Origin: Microbacterium proteolyticum
Lineage (GTDB): Bacteria; Actinomycetota; Actinomycetes; Actinomycetales; Microbacteriaceae
Direction of reading: 5' to 3'
Assembly: GCF_029639405.1 (NCBI RefSeq)
Contig: NZ_CP121274.1
Span: forward strand, 434,001-498,000
DNA: 64,000 nucleotides
This document shows positions 33,802 through 43,182 of this stretch, piece after piece; within the stretch, counting starts at the first letter, position 1; the number at the start of each line of letters is the position of its first letter. Made by a program: the position numbers and the translations under genes. The notes beneath the pieces were generated by a model. It did not search any database. It was not told where the DNA came from and worked only from the letters and a program-made list of their open reading frames with translations.

Positions 33802-35373
33802 TCAGAGGGATGCCACGGCGGTCGCCTCGACGGCGAGGCCTGCGCGGTAACGGTCGAGGTAGGCCGAGAATCCGGCGACGTCGGCCGGATCGGGGTCGGC
33901 GGTGGTGATCGGCGCGTCGGCGAAGACGGCCTCGGCGAGGTAGGTGTCGAGGTCGCGGCCGGCGCCGTCGGCGACGTACGCCGCGAGCACGGCCATGCCC
34001 CACGCCCCGCCCTCCGACGCGGTCTCGGCGACGGCGACGGGCGCGTCGAGCGCCGCCGCGAGGAAGCGCTGCGCGACCCCGGCGGTTCGGAACATGCCGC
34101 CGTGCGCGTACATCTTATCGAGGCCGACGCCCTCGCGGTGGAGGACGTCCATGCCGAGCGCGAGCGTCCCGAAGACGCCGTACAGCTGCGCGCGCATGAA
34201 GTTCGGCAGCGTCAGGCGGCTGTCGGGGGTGCGGACGACCAGCGGGCGCCCCTCGTCGAGCCCCGCGATCGGCTCCCCCGCGAGGTGGTTGTAGGCCAGC
34301 AGCCCGCCGGCGTCGGCCTCGCCCTCCAGCGCCGCGGCGAAGAGCGCCGCGTAGGTGGCATCCGGGGTCTGCGTCACGCCGGCCGCGGCTGAGAACGCGG
34401 TGAACACGTTCGCCCACGCCGCCAGCTCGCTCGCGCCGTTGTTGCAGTGCACCATCGCCACGGCGTCGCCCGAGGGCGTCGTCACGAGGTCGAGCTCGTG
34501 GTGGACCTCGCTGAGCGGCCGCTCGAGCACGACCATCGCGAAGATGCTCGTGCCGGCGCTGACGTTGCCCGTGCGCGGCGCGACCGCACCCGTGGCGACC
34601 ATGCCCGTTCCGGCGTCGCCCTCGGGCGGGGCGAACGGGATGCCGGGACGCAGGGTTCCGGTCGGGTCGAGGAGCCGTGCCCCGTCGTCGGTCAGGCTGC
34701 CGGCCGCGGCACCCGCGACGAGCACCTCGGGCAGCAGATCGGCGAGCGCGGGGACGCGTCCGGCGGCGAGGCCGTCATAGCGCGCGACGAGGTCGGCGTC
34801 GTAGTCACGGGTGGCGGAGTCGGTCGGGAACACGCCCGACGCGTCGCCGACGCCCAGCACCTTCTCGCCGGTGAGCTTCCAGTGGACGTACCCGGCCAGT
34901 GTGGTGAGGAAGCGGATCTCGGGCACGTGGGGCTCGGCATCCACGACCGCCTGATGCAGGTGCGCGATCGACCAGCGGAGCGGGATGTTCACGCCCAGGA
35001 GCCCGGTGAGCTCGGCCGCGGCGACACCGGTGTTGGTGTTGCGCCAGGTGCGGAAGGGGGCGAGCAGCTCCCCGTCGGCGTCGAACGCGAGGTAGCCGTG
35101 CATCATCGCCGACACGCCCATCGCGGCGTACCGCTCGGGGGTGACGCCGTGCTTCTGCTGCACGTCGGCGACGAGCTCGGCGTACGCGGCGCGGAGGCCC
35201 GCCCACACGGCATCCAGCGAGTAGGTCCACAGCTTGTCGGCGTAGACGTTCTCCCACTCGTGGGAGCCCGTCGCGAGCACCTCGGCGTCGGAGCCGATGA
35301 GGCACGCCTTGATGCGGGTGGAGCCGAGCTCGATGCCGAGCGAGGCGCGGCCGTCGGTGATCAGGGCGTTCAT
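33802..35373 (-). CDS. araB: L-ribulokinase (FGGY family)
   Basis: A 523-residue sugar kinase of the FGGY family: phosphate loop [15 protein letters not shown], substrate region [13 protein letters not shown] region [15 protein letters not shown] and [12 protein letters not shown]. Its place between araD and araA defines the substrate as L-ribulose, giving L-ribulose 5-phosphate. The ATG at 35373 overlaps the araD stop (ATGA). By sequence alone it could be taken for a xylulokinase; the operon decides. Confidence 0.93.
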   Translation of the reverse strand: MNALITDGRASLGIELGSTRIKACLIGSDAEVLATGSHEWENVYADKLWTYSLDAVWAGLRAAYAELVADVQQKHGVTPERYAAMGVSAMMHGYLAFDADGELLAPFRTWRNTNTGVAAAELTGLLGVNIPLRWSIAHLHQAVVDAEPHVPEIRFLTTLAGYVHWKLTGEKVLGVGDASGVFPTDSATRDYDADLVARYDGLAAGRVPALADLLPEVLVAGAAAGSLTDDGARLLDPTGTLRPGIPFAPPEGDAGTGMVATGAVAPRTGNVSAGTSIFAMVVLERPLSEVHHELDLVTTPSGDAVAMVHCNNGASELAAWANVFTAFSAAAGVTQTPDATYAALFAAALEGEADAGGLLAYNHLAGEPIAGLDEGRPLVVRTPDSRLTLPNFMRAQLYGVFGTLALGMDVLHREGVGLDKMYAHGGMFRTAGVAQRFLAAALDAPVAVAETASEGGAWGMAVLAAYVADGAGRDLDTYLAEAVFADAPITTADPDPADVAGFSAYLDRYRAGLAVEATAVASL

Positions 35374-36086
35374 CGGCGGTCGTCCGTGCTCTGTCCGTAG
35401 ACGTTCTGGTAGCGGTTGTAGAGGGCGTCGATCTTGTCCTGCGGGATCGGGATGAGGGGGCCGGCCTCGCGCGCGATGTGCACGGTGCGGGCGACGTCCT
35501 CGAGCATGACGGCGGCCTTCACGGCATCCTTGGCGTTCGTGCCGATCGTGAAGGGGCCGTGGTTCTGCATGATCACTCCGCGCGAGCGGTGGCCGCGCAG
35601 GGTCTCGACGATGCCGCGGCCGATCGAGTCGTCGCCGATGATCGCGAACGGGCCGACGGGGATGGGGCCGCCGAACTCGTCGGCCATCGCCGTGATGACG
35701 CAGGGGATCTCTTCGCCGCGGGCCGCCCACGCGACGCCGTAGGTGGAGTGCGTGTGCACGACGCCGCCGACCTCGGGCATGTTGCGGTACACGTAGGCGT
35801 GCGCCGCGGTGTCGCTGGAGGGGCTGCGCTCGGAGCCGGGGATGCCGGGGATCGCGGTGCCGTCGAGGTCGCAGAGGATCATGTTCTCGGGGGCGAGGTC
35901 GTCGTACGAGACGCCCGAGGGCTTGATGACGAACAGGTCGGCCCCGGGGACACGACCCGAGACGTTGCCGCCGGTCCAGACGATGAGGTTGTAGCGCACG
36001 AGCTCGGCGTGCAGTTTCGCGACGTCGGCGCGGACGGCGTCGATCGCCTCCTGCACCTCGGGCGTGAACGTGACGGCATCGGACAC
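35370..36086 (-). CDS. araD: L-ribulose-5-phosphate 4-epimerase
   Basis: A 238-residue class II aldolase/epimerase. Zinc ligands are the histidines of VVHTHSTYGVAWA and the later histidine in MQNHGPFTIG; SGRVPGADLFVIKPSGVSYD is the phosphate-binding part. It turns L-ribulose 5-phosphate into D-xylulose 5-phosphate, joining the pentose phosphate pathway. GTG 36086 follows AAGGAGACC. First gene of the operon; a 16-bp palindrome stands 43 bases upstream. Confidence 0.95.
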   Translation of the reverse strand: MSDAVTFTPEVQEAIDAVRADVAKLHAELVRYNLIVWTGGNVSGRVPGADLFVIKPSGVSYDDLAPENMILCDLDGTAIPGIPGSERSPSSDTAAHAYVYRNMPEVGGVVHTHSTYGVAWAARGEEIPCVITAMADEFGGPIPVGPFAIIGDDSIGRGIVETLRGHRSRGVIMQNHGPFTIGTNAKDAVKAAVMLEDVARTVHIAREAGPLIPIPQDKIDALYNRYQNVYGQSTDDRR

Positions 36087-36129
36087 GCGGGGTCTCCTTC
36101 GACTCTGTCGGTGGCGGGTTGCGCGTCAT

Positions 36130-36145
36130 ATGTTACCGGTAACAT
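36130..36145. promoter_or_regulatory. Perfect 16-bp palindrome, ara operator
   Basis: ATGTTACCGGTAACAT, a perfect palindrome with a central CG, lies 43 bases upstream of the araD start. This is the form of a LacI-family operator; the LacI protein at 37134 is the nearest candidate to bind it. Confidence 0.75.
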
Positions 36146-36193
36146 CGCTCGTTCGCGAGAGGTGGATGTCGCAGTCTCGGCCCGCGCGCGTGC

Positions 36194-36284
36194 CGAACTC
36201 CGGAGATTTCGAGCGGGCGGGCGGGCCCGTCCGCGGTTTTCCGCGGGGCACGTAGGCGGAGGGTGCGAAATCTCCGGAGTTTCG
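36194..36284. repeat. Family-4 inverted repeat, copy 1
   Basis: Arms CGAACTCCGGAGATTTCG (36194-36211) and CGAAATCTCCGGAGTTTCG (36266-36284), 54 bases apart. Each arm has its own CTCCGGAG palindrome. The spacer contains CCGCGGTTTTCCGCGG, a second hairpin. It sits between araD and the divergent kinase gene; GCACGGCCGA follows both copies. Confidence 0.85.
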
Positions 36285-36350
36285 CACGGGGCACGGCCGA
36301 GCCGGCCGGGGCGCGGGACCGGACCGGCGCAGCCCGCGTAGCATCGGCGG

Positions 36351-36917
36351 GTGCTCGGCTTCGACGACTCCCTCCCGCACCGCCCGCGGCGGATCGCGGT
36401 CGCCGGGGTTTCGGGGGTCGGCAAGACGACACTGTCGCGACGCATTTCGGCCGTCACCGGCGCTCCGCACATCGAGATCGACGCGCTGTACCACGGCCCC
36501 GACTGGACGCCGCGGCTCACGTTCCTCCCGGACGTCCACGCCTTCGTCGACAGCGATACCTGGGTGACGGAGTGGCAGTACTCGGATGCCAGGCCCCTCC
36601 TGACGGCGCGCGCGGATCTGCTGGTGTGGCTCGACCTGCCCTTCGTGACGGTCACGCTCCCCCGCGTCATCGTCCGCACGCTCCGCCGCCGCCTCGGCCG
36701 CGAGCCCCTGTGGAACGGGAACATCGAGCCGCCGCTGCACACGTTCTTCACCGACCCTGAGCACATCGTCCGCTGGTCGATCTCCACGCGCGGGAAGTAC
36801 CGGGAACGCCTCCCCGCCGTCGCGGCCCAGCGCCCCGAGCTGCCGATCGTGCGGCTGCGCTCGACGCGCGAGGTGGAGCGCTGGCTGTCGGGCCCGCTCG
36901 CGGCATCGGTGCGCTGA
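36351..36917 (+). CDS. P-loop kinase, adenylate-kinase/topology-modulation-like
   Basis: A 188-residue P-loop NTPase with Walker A GVSGVGKTT (residues about 20-28), followed by HIEIDALYHGPDWTPR, typical of the FlaR/adenylate-kinase-like 'topology modulation' proteins. LLVWLDLPFVTVTLPRVIVR and an arginine-rich lid (TLRRRLGRE) follow. GTG at 36351 is a plausible start. The substrate is unknown; it probably phosphorylates a nucleotide or small molecule. Repeats of one family flank it on both sides. Confidence 0.8.
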   Translation: MLGFDDSLPHRPRRIAVAGVSGVGKTTLSRRISAVTGAPHIEIDALYHGPDWTPRLTFLPDVHAFVDSDTWVTEWQYSDARPLLTARADLLVWLDLPFVTVTLPRVIVRTLRRRLGREPLWNGNIEPPLHTFFTDPEHIVRWSISTRGKYRERLPAVAAQRPELPIVRLRSTREVERWLSGPLAASVR

Positions 36918-37003
36918 GGACGGGCTCGAATCCGGCCGAAGCAACCCGGGGTGGCCACCTCCCCAGCGACCGGCCCCGGGCTCCGGCGGTGGTCGAGCGC
37001 GGG

Positions 37004-37096
37004 CCGAACTCCCGAGATGTCGACCTCCGAGCGGGCAGTTGCGCGCTCTTCCGCGGCGTTCGCGCTGCGGCGATGCGGAATCTCAGGAGTTTCGCC
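37004..37096. repeat. Family-4 inverted repeat, copy 2 (diverged)
   Basis: CCGAACTCCCGAGATGTCGA (37004-37023) and GCGGAATCTCAGGAGTTTCGC (37076-37096) match the arms of copy 1 with several changes; CCGCGGC lies again between them and GCACGGCCGA follows. It is between the convergent kinase and lacI genes. Confidence 0.8.
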
Positions 37097-37133
37097 CGCG
37101 GCACGGCCGACCCCGGTGGCGCGAGCCCGAGCG

Positions 37134-38102
37134 TCAGCGCGGTACAGCGGTCGACGCCCGCGGGACCAGAACCGGATCCGCCGGAGGAGCGGCGTCCTCG
37201 CCGAGCACGGTCGCCACGGCCTCCGCGGCCTCGCCCTCGACGTCGAGGCGCACCGTGGTGAGCGAGGGCGCGTAGAAGGCGGCATCCGGGTTGTCGTCGA
37301 AACCGGCGACGGCGACGTCGGCAGGAACCTTGAGCCCCCGCGCGGCGAGCCCCGCCATGAGTCCGAGGGCCATCTGGTCGTTGGCGACGGCCACCGCGGT
37401 GGCGCCGGCGCGCACGTGCGCGGCGACCGCGGCGGCGGCGGCCGCACCGGACGCCGCGCTCCAGTCCCCCTCGACGCGCCCCTCCCGCGAAAGGTCGCGG
37501 CGCGTCACGGCGTCGGCCACGCCGGCCGTGCGGGCGAGGGCTTCGCGCCAGTCCGCCGGACCGGCGACCTCGACGATGCGGCGATGTCCGAGGTCGGCGA
37601 GATGATCCACGACGAGGGCGGCCGCGTGGCGTTGGCGGATCCCCCGCTCGCCGTACAGCGGCACGATCGGCACGTCGTACCCCTCGAGAGGAGTGGCTCG
37701 GTGCGCCGCGACGAGCACGATCCCATCGACCCCCTGGTCGAGCAGGTGACGGACGGCGGCGTCGATGTCGGCCGGGTCGTCGGAGTCGGTGTACGCGGTC
37801 GAGATCCACCGACCCCGCACCCGCGCGGCCCGCTCGAGCGCCGCGATGCCCGCCGACGGCCCGTGCAGGACGGCATCGGATGCCACGACCCCGACGGTCC
37901 GGGTGAGGCTCGTGCCGAGGGCGCGCGCGGCGTTGTTGACGCGGTAGTCGAGGGCGGCGACCGCCGCGAGCACGCGTTCGCGGGTGGCATCCCGGATGCC
38001 GGGATACCCGTTCAGCACCCGCGAGACGGTCTGCGTCGAAACGCCGGCGGCGTCGGCGACGTCGCGCATGCCCGTGCGCCTGATCCCGCCGTCGCCGCTC
38101 AT
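37134..38102 (-). CDS. LacI-family pentose regulator
   Basis: A 322-residue repressor: helix-turn-helix MRDVADAAGVSTQTVSRVLN, then the sensor domain (RTVGVVASDAVLHGPSAGI, and TAVAVANDQMALGLMAGLAA, VAVAGFDDNPDAAFYAPSLT). It lies 50 bases behind xylB on the same strand and near araDBA, whose 16-bp palindrome fits a LacI protein. It may control arabinose, xylose or both. Confidence 0.92.
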   Translation of the reverse strand: MSGDGGIRRTGMRDVADAAGVSTQTVSRVLNGYPGIRDATRERVLAAVAALDYRVNNAARALGTSLTRTVGVVASDAVLHGPSAGIAALERAARVRGRWISTAYTDSDDPADIDAAVRHLLDQGVDGIVLVAAHRATPLEGYDVPIVPLYGERGIRQRHAAALVVDHLADLGHRRIVEVAGPADWREALARTAGVADAVTRRDLSREGRVEGDWSAASGAAAAAAVAAHVRAGATAVAVANDQMALGLMAGLAARGLKVPADVAVAGFDDNPDAAFYAPSLTTVRLDVEGEAAEAVATVLGEDAAPPADPVLVPRASTAVPR

Positions 38103-38152
38103 GGTCCTTCACAGTAGCGGCGCGCACCCGCCCCGAAACCTCTTCCCGCGGC

Positions 38153-39544
38153 CTACTCCCGCGCGCGGAGCGCGGCGACCTCGTCGTACCGGGCGCGGAT
38201 CGCGGGCCGGAAGTCCGGGTCGACGGCGCGGGCCGTCGCGACCGTCCAGTCCACCGGACCGCCGGCGAGCACGCCCGCGGCCTGGCGCGCCGCACCGAGT
38301 GCGACGTACTCCCCCGCGGCCGGGACGACGATCTCGGCGTCGAACACCTGCGCGGCGATCCGCGCGACGGCCTCGTTCGCGGCGGCCCCACCGATGAGCA
38401 GCACGCGGCGCACCTCGACGCCCTGCGCCTGGATCGCCTCGAGCCCCACGGCCAGGCCGCTCAGCATCCCCTCGATCGCCGCGCGGGCGAAGTTCGGCCG
38501 GGTCGTGGATGCCAGGGTCAGGCCCGTCAGCGATGCCTGCGCGTGCGGCAGGTTGGGCGTGCGCTCCCCCTCGAACCACGGCACGAGCACCACGCCGTCG
38601 GCGCCCGGCTCGGCCTGCAGCGCGAGCGCACCGAGCTCGTCGTGCGAGACGCCGAGGAGGCCGGCGAACGCGTCGAGCACGCGGGCGGCGTTGAGCGTCG
38701 CCACGAGCGGCAGGAATCGGCCCGTGGCATCCGCGAATCCGGCGACGGCACCGGAGGTGTCGCGGACGACATGATCGGTGACGGCGAAGACGGTGCCGGA
38801 GGTACCCAGTGACACCACGACATCGCCGACCCCCGCCCCCAGACCGAGCGCGGCACCGGCGTTGTCCCCGGCTCCCGGACCGACCAGCGCGCCACCGGCG
38901 AGTCTCCCCGCGCTCTCCCACGGCTCGAGCACGCGGGGCAGCACCGCGTCGTGCCCCAGAGCGCGCACGAGCAGCTCGCGGTCGTAGCCGTCGGCGCCCC
39001 AGTAGGCGGTGCCCGAGGCATCCGAGCGGTCGGTCGTCAGCTCGGCGAAGTCGGCGTTACCCGGACCGAAGCCGCGGAGCCGCCACGTCAGCCAATCGTG
39101 CGGCAGCGCCACCGCGGCCACGCGCGCGGCGTTGTCGGGTTCGGCGTCCCGCAGCCACCGGAGCTTCGTGGCCGTGAAGGATGCCACGGGCACCACGCCC
39201 GTGCGTTCCGCGTACGTCTCCGCGCCGACCTCGGCGATGAGGTCGGCCGCGGCCTGCGCCGAGCGGGTGTCGTTCCACAGCAGCGCGTCGCGGATGACAC
39301 GCCCCTCCGCGTCGAGCGCGACCATGCCGTGCTGCTGGCCCGCGATCGAGACCGCCGCTACGTCGTCGAGGCCGCCCGCCTGCGCGATGGCATCCTGGAG
39401 CGCGATCCACCACGCCTCGGGATCGACCGACGTTCCGGCCGGATGCGACGCGCGCCCCTCGCGGACCACCCGCCCGGTTTCGGCGTCGACCACGACGACC
39501 TTGCACGACTGCGTCGACGAATCGACTCCCATGACGAGCGCCAT
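38153..39544 (-). CDS. xylB: Xylulokinase
   Basis: A 463-residue FGGY kinase. Motifs: [20 protein letters not shown] at the N-terminus, [40 protein letters not shown] and the C-terminal [15 protein letters not shown]. It phosphorylates D-xylulose made by xylA. ATG 39544 was preferred to the GTG six bases upstream because GAGGGAG lies nine bases before it. The gene follows xylA on the minus strand after a family-1 repeat and precedes lacI. Confidence 0.94.
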   Translation of the reverse strand: MALVMGVDSSTQSCKVVVVDAETGRVVREGRASHPAGTSVDPEAWWIALQDAIAQAGGLDDVAAVSIAGQQHGMVALDAEGRVIRDALLWNDTRSAQAAADLIAEVGAETYAERTGVVPVASFTATKLRWLRDAEPDNAARVAAVALPHDWLTWRLRGFGPGNADFAELTTDRSDASGTAYWGADGYDRELLVRALGHDAVLPRVLEPWESAGRLAGGALVGPGAGDNAGAALGLGAGVGDVVVSLGTSGTVFAVTDHVVRDTSGAVAGFADATGRFLPLVATLNAARVLDAFAGLLGVSHDELGALALQAEPGADGVVLVPWFEGERTPNLPHAQASLTGLTLASTTRPNFARAAIEGMLSGLAVGLEAIQAQGVEVRRVLLIGGAAANEAVARIAAQVFDAEIVVPAAGEYVALGAARQAAGVLAGGPVDWTVATARAVDPDFRPAIRARYDEVAALRARE

Positions 39545-39588
39545 GCCCACTCCCTCTGTTCGCGCCGCAGCGGTGCGGCATCCCGTTC

Positions 39589-39642
39589 AGTGTCCAAGAC
39601 ACGCCGACTCGCGCGGGGGCGATGCGGCGTGTCTTGGACACT
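39589..39642. repeat. Family-1 inverted repeat, copy 9 (type B)
   Basis: 18-base perfect arms and an 18-base loop, located between xylA and xylB, 50 bases after the xylA stop. If it ends transcription, xylB would be made at a lower level than xylA. Confidence 0.9.
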
Positions 39643-39691
39643 TGACGGAAAGAGGGGCCCGGATGCCGTGGCATCCAGGCCCCTCCCGGGA

Positions 39692-40879
39692 TCAGCGTGC
39701 GCCGAGCAGGTGCTCGGTCGCGAGCTGCTGCAGACGGACGAAGCCGAAGCCCTTGCCGCCGAGGTAGGCGTCGGTGTCGAAGTCCTCGTAGGCCGAGCGG
39801 TCGGCGAGCAGGTCGTCGTACGACTCGCCCTCGTTCAGGGTCGGCTGCGCGAGCTCGAGGACCTTCGCAGCCTCCAGAGCCTCCTGCACCTCGGGGTCGG
39901 CGCGGAACGCCGCGGCCCGCTCCTTGAGCAGGAGGTAGGTGTTCATGTTGGCCGAGACCGAGTCCCACACGCCCGACTCGTCCTCGGTGCGCGAGGGCTT
40001 GTAGTCGAAGTGGCGGGGACCGTCGTACGCGGGAACGCCGCCGGGGCCGCCGTTCTCGAGCAGGTGGACGAGGGCGAACGCGTTGTGCAGGTCGCCGTGA
40101 CCGAACACGAGGTCCTGGTCGTACTTGATGCCGCGCTGTCCGTTGAGGTCGATGTGGAAGAGCTTGCCGTGGTACAGCGCCTGCGCGATGCCCGCGGCGA
40201 AGTTCAGGCCGGCCATCTGCTCGTGCCCGACCTCGGGGTTGAGGCCGACGAGCTCGGGGCGCTCGAGCGAATCGATGAACGCGATCGCGTGGCCGAGGGT
40301 CGGCAGCAGGATGTCGCCGCGCGGCTCGTTGGGCTTCGGCTCGATGGCGAAGCGGATGTCGTAGCCCTTGTCGGTGACGTAGTCGCCGAGGAGGTTGACG
40401 GCCTCGCGGTAGCGCTCGAGCGCCTGGCGGATGTCCTTCGCGGAGTCGTACTCGGCGCCCTCGCGGCCACCCCACATCACGAACGTCTTCGCGCCGAGCT
40501 CGGCGGCGAGGTCGAGGTTGCGCAGCACCTTGCGGAGTGCGAAGCGGCGCACCTGGCGGTCGTTGGAGGTGAAGCCGCCGTCCTTGAAGACCGGGGCCGA
40601 GAAGAGGTTGGTGGTGACCATCGGGGTGATGATGCCCGTGGCATCCATCGCGCCCTTCAGGCGGTCGATCTGCGTCTGGCGCTCGGCGTCGGTGGAGCCG
40701 AAGGCGAAGAGGTCGTCGTCGTGGAACGTCAGGCCGTATGCGCCGAGCTCGGCGAGCTTCTCGACGACGTGGACGACATCGAGCGGCTTGCGCGTGGGGC
40801 CGCCGAACGGGTCGGTGCCGTTGTAGCCGACGGTCCAGAGGCCGAACGAGAACTTGTCGTCACGGGTGGGGGTGGGCAT
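39692..40879 (-). CDS. xylA: Xylose isomerase (class I)
   Basis: A 395-residue isomerase of the actinobacterial class. Active-site signatures: [12 protein letters not shown] (catalytic His and Asp), [13 protein letters not shown] (Glu metal ligand), [16 protein letters not shown] (His), [11 protein letters not shown] (Asp ligands) and [11 protein letters not shown]. It converts D-xylose to D-xylulose. ATG 40879 follows AAGGAGC. Read with xylB (and lacI) as the xylose unit; the upstream gap holds an inverted repeat for a regulator. Confidence 0.98.
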   Translation of the reverse strand: MPTPTRDDKFSFGLWTVGYNGTDPFGGPTRKPLDVVHVVEKLAELGAYGLTFHDDDLFAFGSTDAERQTQIDRLKGAMDATGIITPMVTTNLFSAPVFKDGGFTSNDRQVRRFALRKVLRNLDLAAELGAKTFVMWGGREGAEYDSAKDIRQALERYREAVNLLGDYVTDKGYDIRFAIEPKPNEPRGDILLPTLGHAIAFIDSLERPELVGLNPEVGHEQMAGLNFAAGIAQALYHGKLFHIDLNGQRGIKYDQDLVFGHGDLHNAFALVHLLENGGPGGVPAYDGPRHFDYKPSRTEDESGVWDSVSANMNTYLLLKERAAAFRADPEVQEALEAAKVLELAQPTLNEGESYDDLLADRSAYEDFDTDAYLGGKGFGFVRLQQLATEHLLGAR

Positions 40880-41029
40880 TCCTGCTCCTTCGCATGGATG
40901 CGCACGGTGGTTCGCCGCCGCACGAGGTTTTGTTGGTTCTCACAACATATACCCCGGATGCCACGGCGTCCAGCCCCACGGCGGGCCGCTCGGGGCATAT
41001 ACTGACTTATATATCGAAGGGGGCTTCCC
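40880..41029. promoter_or_regulatory. xylA / vapBC divergent control region
   Basis: TGTTG-n7-CAACA (40931-40947) inside an AT-rich stretch, 51 bases upstream of xylA, resembles a binding site for a ROK-type XylR; the ROK gene at 43463 is the candidate. On the vapBC side, CATATACTGACTTATATATCG (40996-41016, given here as two AT-rich halves CATATACTG and CTTATATATCG) probably holds the -10 region and the VapB-VapC operator. Confidence 0.6.
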
Positions 41030-41236
41030 ATGGCACTCACCAGCGTCGATCTGGATCCACGACTCATCGAACGCGCGCGCATCCTCACCGGCGAGCCTTC
41101 CAACCGCGCGGTCCTGGACCTCGCTCTCCGTCGCCTCATCGCATCGAAGCAGAAGGACGCGATGATCGCCGGAATCGCCGGCCTCACCGACCTCGAAGCC
41201 GAACTGGACTCGCCCGTCACCGCCCCGACCCCGTGA
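41030..41236 (+). CDS. vapB: VapB-family antitoxin
   Basis: A 68-residue protein with the ribbon-helix-helix-like start ALTSVDLDPRLIERARILTG and SNRAVLDLALRRLIASKQKD, matching the VapB type that pairs with PIN-domain toxins. The C-terminal acidic part (LTDLEAELDSP) should wrap the toxin. GAAGGGGG precedes the ATG at 41030. It overlaps the toxin gene (GTGA), the classic antitoxin-first order, and should repress its own promoter with the toxin. Confidence 0.88.
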   Translation: MALTSVDLDPRLIERARILTGEPSNRAVLDLALRRLIASKQKDAMIAGIAGLTDLEAELDSPVTAPTP

Positions 41237-41646
41237 CGGACTACCTGGTCGACAAATCGGTCTGGGCACGCTTGGCTTCGGGCGACCCCGCCATCCGGAC
41301 GCGGCTCGACAAGATCGCTCGCTCACCGTCGGACCTCTTCGTCACGTGCCCTCCCCAGGTGTTGGAGTTCTGCCACAGCGCCCGTACGCCCGAGGAGCAC
41401 GCGCACTACCTCGAGCAGATGTCGCTCGGCTTCCCCCTCGAACGCGCGCCCGACGAGTCACTCGCCGTCGGCATCCAATCCGCACTCTGGAATGCCGGCC
41501 TCGTGCGTGCGGCGGGCGCGGTGGACATCCTGATCGCCGCGTACGCGATCGCCAACGAGGCGACCATCCTCAGCGCCGACCACGACTTCGACCACATCGC
41601 CGCTGTGAGCGACCTCGCTCACGAGTTCGTCTCCTCGACGTTCTGA
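41233..41646 (+). CDS. vapC: VapC-family PIN-domain ribonuclease toxin
   Basis: A 137-residue PIN-domain endoribonuclease. The acidic active-site residues are visible: Asp7 (YLVDKSVWAR), the Glu of QVLEFCHSA, Asp of GAVDILIAAYA and Asp of LSADHDFDHIA. VapC toxins usually cut tRNA or rRNA and stop growth when the antitoxin is lost. The GTG at 41233 lies in the antitoxin stop, so the two are coupled. All catalytic positions are intact, so it is probably active. Confidence 0.9.
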   Translation: MTDYLVDKSVWARLASGDPAIRTRLDKIARSPSDLFVTCPPQVLEFCHSARTPEEHAHYLEQMSLGFPLERAPDESLAVGIQSALWNAGLVRAAGAVDILIAAYAIANEATILSADHDFDHIAAVSDLAHEFVSSTF

Positions 41647-41656
41647 CGCCCCCGCG

Positions 41657-42553
41657 TCAGAGTCCGAGCGCTCCGTCCACCACGGCGAACACCTCGGGGC
41701 CCCACGTCAGCGCCCGCTCCCACGGGAGACCGAATCCCTCGGCGAAGAAGATGCTGTGCACGTGGTCGGGGAACGAGTGCCGGTCGACCTCGGGCAGCAC
41801 CGCGGCGGGCACCTCGTCCGCGCGTCCACTGGTCATCGACACGAGGCCGTCGTGCGGCCACAGCTGCACCGGATCGGCCGCCGCGGCGAAGTAGCCGGCG
41901 CCGATCGCGGTCACGGGGATGCCGTCGAGCACACCCGCCTGCGCGTCGTTCCAACCGCGGAGGAATCGCCGCGACACCTCGGCCGCGGCGCCCTGGGAGT
42001 TGGCATCCGCATACGGACGCGCCTCGGCGAAGATCTGCAGCGTCGCCGGGTCGCCGTGGGCGTCGGCCTCGGTGATCTCGTCGTCGAGCAGGTCGCCGAG
42101 CACCGACCCGTCCCACGGGGTTCCGAGCGTGACGAGACGCTCCACGAGCGGACCGTCGCCGCCCAGCTCGCGGATCGCCGCGCGCGAGAACAGCCCGCCC
42201 ATCGAGTGGCCGACGAGCGCGACGCTGGCGACGTCCTCCTCGGCGGCGAGATGCCGGAGGAACCCGGCGAGCGCGACACCGGCGTCGTCGACGCGGCCGA
42301 CGGCGTTGATCGTGACCCCGGCGGGCAGGACGACGGGAACGTCCGAGAAGCCCTGCCATCCGGCATCCTCCCGCACCTCCCCCGTACCGATGCGGGCGGG
42401 AGCCGTGAAGACCCGGATGCCACGGGCGAGGAAGTGCGCGCGGAGGGCGGTCATCGTGTTGCCCGCCGCCAGGCCGGTCGCAGCCGCGTGCTGCGGGTCG
42501 GTGTACGGGGTGACGGCGGCGCCGCCGGAGACGAGGACGACGGCATCGGTCAT
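41657..42553 (-). CDS. Alpha/beta-hydrolase, lipase/esterase-like
   Basis: A 298-residue hydrolase with the nucleophile elbow GHSMGG (Ser117). The lipase-like N-terminus (VVLVSGGAAVTPYTDPQHAA), RLVTLGTPWDGS and the late HVHSIFF (catalytic His candidate) resemble the triacylglycerol-lipase-like esterases of actinobacteria, such as the EstA/LipA type. No signal peptide is seen, so it is probably intracellular. The substrate is unknown. It converges with vapC, 10 bases apart. Confidence 0.8.
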   Translation of the reverse strand: MTDAVVLVSGGAAVTPYTDPQHAAATGLAAGNTMTALRAHFLARGIRVFTAPARIGTGEVREDAGWQGFSDVPVVLPAGVTINAVGRVDDAGVALAGFLRHLAAEEDVASVALVGHSMGGLFSRAAIRELGGDGPLVERLVTLGTPWDGSVLGDLLDDEITEADAHGDPATLQIFAEARPYADANSQGAAAEVSRRFLRGWNDAQAGVLDGIPVTAIGAGYFAAAADPVQLWPHDGLVSMTSGRADEVPAAVLPEVDRHSFPDHVHSIFFAEGFGLPWERALTWGPEVFAVVDGALGL

Positions 42554-42586
42554 GCGCTCAGGCTATCGAGCCGCGCATCCGCGTTG

Positions 42587-42640
42587 AGTGTCCAAGACAC
42601 GCCGTCCGCACCGTCGTCGATGCGGCGTGTCTTGGACACT
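42587..42640. repeat. Family-1 inverted repeat, copy 10 (type B)
   Basis: 18-base perfect arms, 18-base loop, 13 bases after the stop of the glutathione peroxidase gene (minus strand) and 33 bases before the lipase start. Confidence 0.9.
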
Positions 42641-42653
42641 CGGTCAACGCGCG

Positions 42654-43139
42654 TCAGTGCGGCAGCGCCTCTTCGATCGCGGAGACGACCTCGGGGGCGT
42701 CGGGCAGGGTGCGCGGGCTGAAGCGGACGACGCGGCCGTCGGGGAAGACGACGAACTTCTCGAAGTTCCACGAGATGCGGCCCTTCTTGCCCTCGGCATC
42801 CGGGGTCCGCGTGAGCTCCTGGTAGAGCGGGTGGGCGCTGCGCCCGTTGACCTTGACCTTCTCGGACATCGGGAAGGTCACGCCCCACGTCACCGAGCAG
42901 TACTCGGCGATCTTCTCTTCGTCGCTGAGCTCCTGCAGGAACTGGTTGCTGGGGAAGCCGATCACCGTGAACCCGCGGTCGGCGTACTTCTTGTGCAGAG
43001 CTTCGAGCGCTTCGTACTGCGGCGCGAGGCCGCAGCGCGAGGCGACGTTGACGACGAGCGCCGCCTTGCCCTCGGTGAGGGCACCGAAGGTGGTCTGCTC
43101 GCCACGGATGGTGGTGATCGGGATGCCGGACAGGTCCAT
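42654..43139 (-). CDS. Glutathione peroxidase-type thiol peroxidase
   Basis: A 161-residue thioredoxin-fold peroxidase with the catalytic tetrad: Cys36 (NVASRCGL; cysteine, not selenocysteine), Gln66 (GFPSNQF), and Trp124-Asn125 (ISWNFEKF). It reduces hydrogen peroxide or organic peroxides; bacterial members usually draw electrons from thioredoxin rather than glutathione, which most actinobacteria lack. The ATG at 43139 opens exactly at the domain start. Confidence 0.92.
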   Translation of the reverse strand: MDLSGIPITTIRGEQTTFGALTEGKAALVVNVASRCGLAPQYEALEALHKKYADRGFTVIGFPSNQFLQELSDEEKIAEYCSVTWGVTFPMSEKVKVNGRSAHPLYQELTRTPDAEGKKGRISWNFEKFVVFPDGRVVRFSPRTLPDAPEVVSAIEEALPH

Positions 43140-43182
43140 GCTCCGATCTTGGCACCGGGCGCTATGGGTGGGCTTCGATTCC

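Noticed and set aside
41030..41646. Phage- or island-type boundary near vapBC.
   Set aside because: No integrase, tRNA, attachment repeat or phage gene; flanking genes are ordinary metabolic genes.
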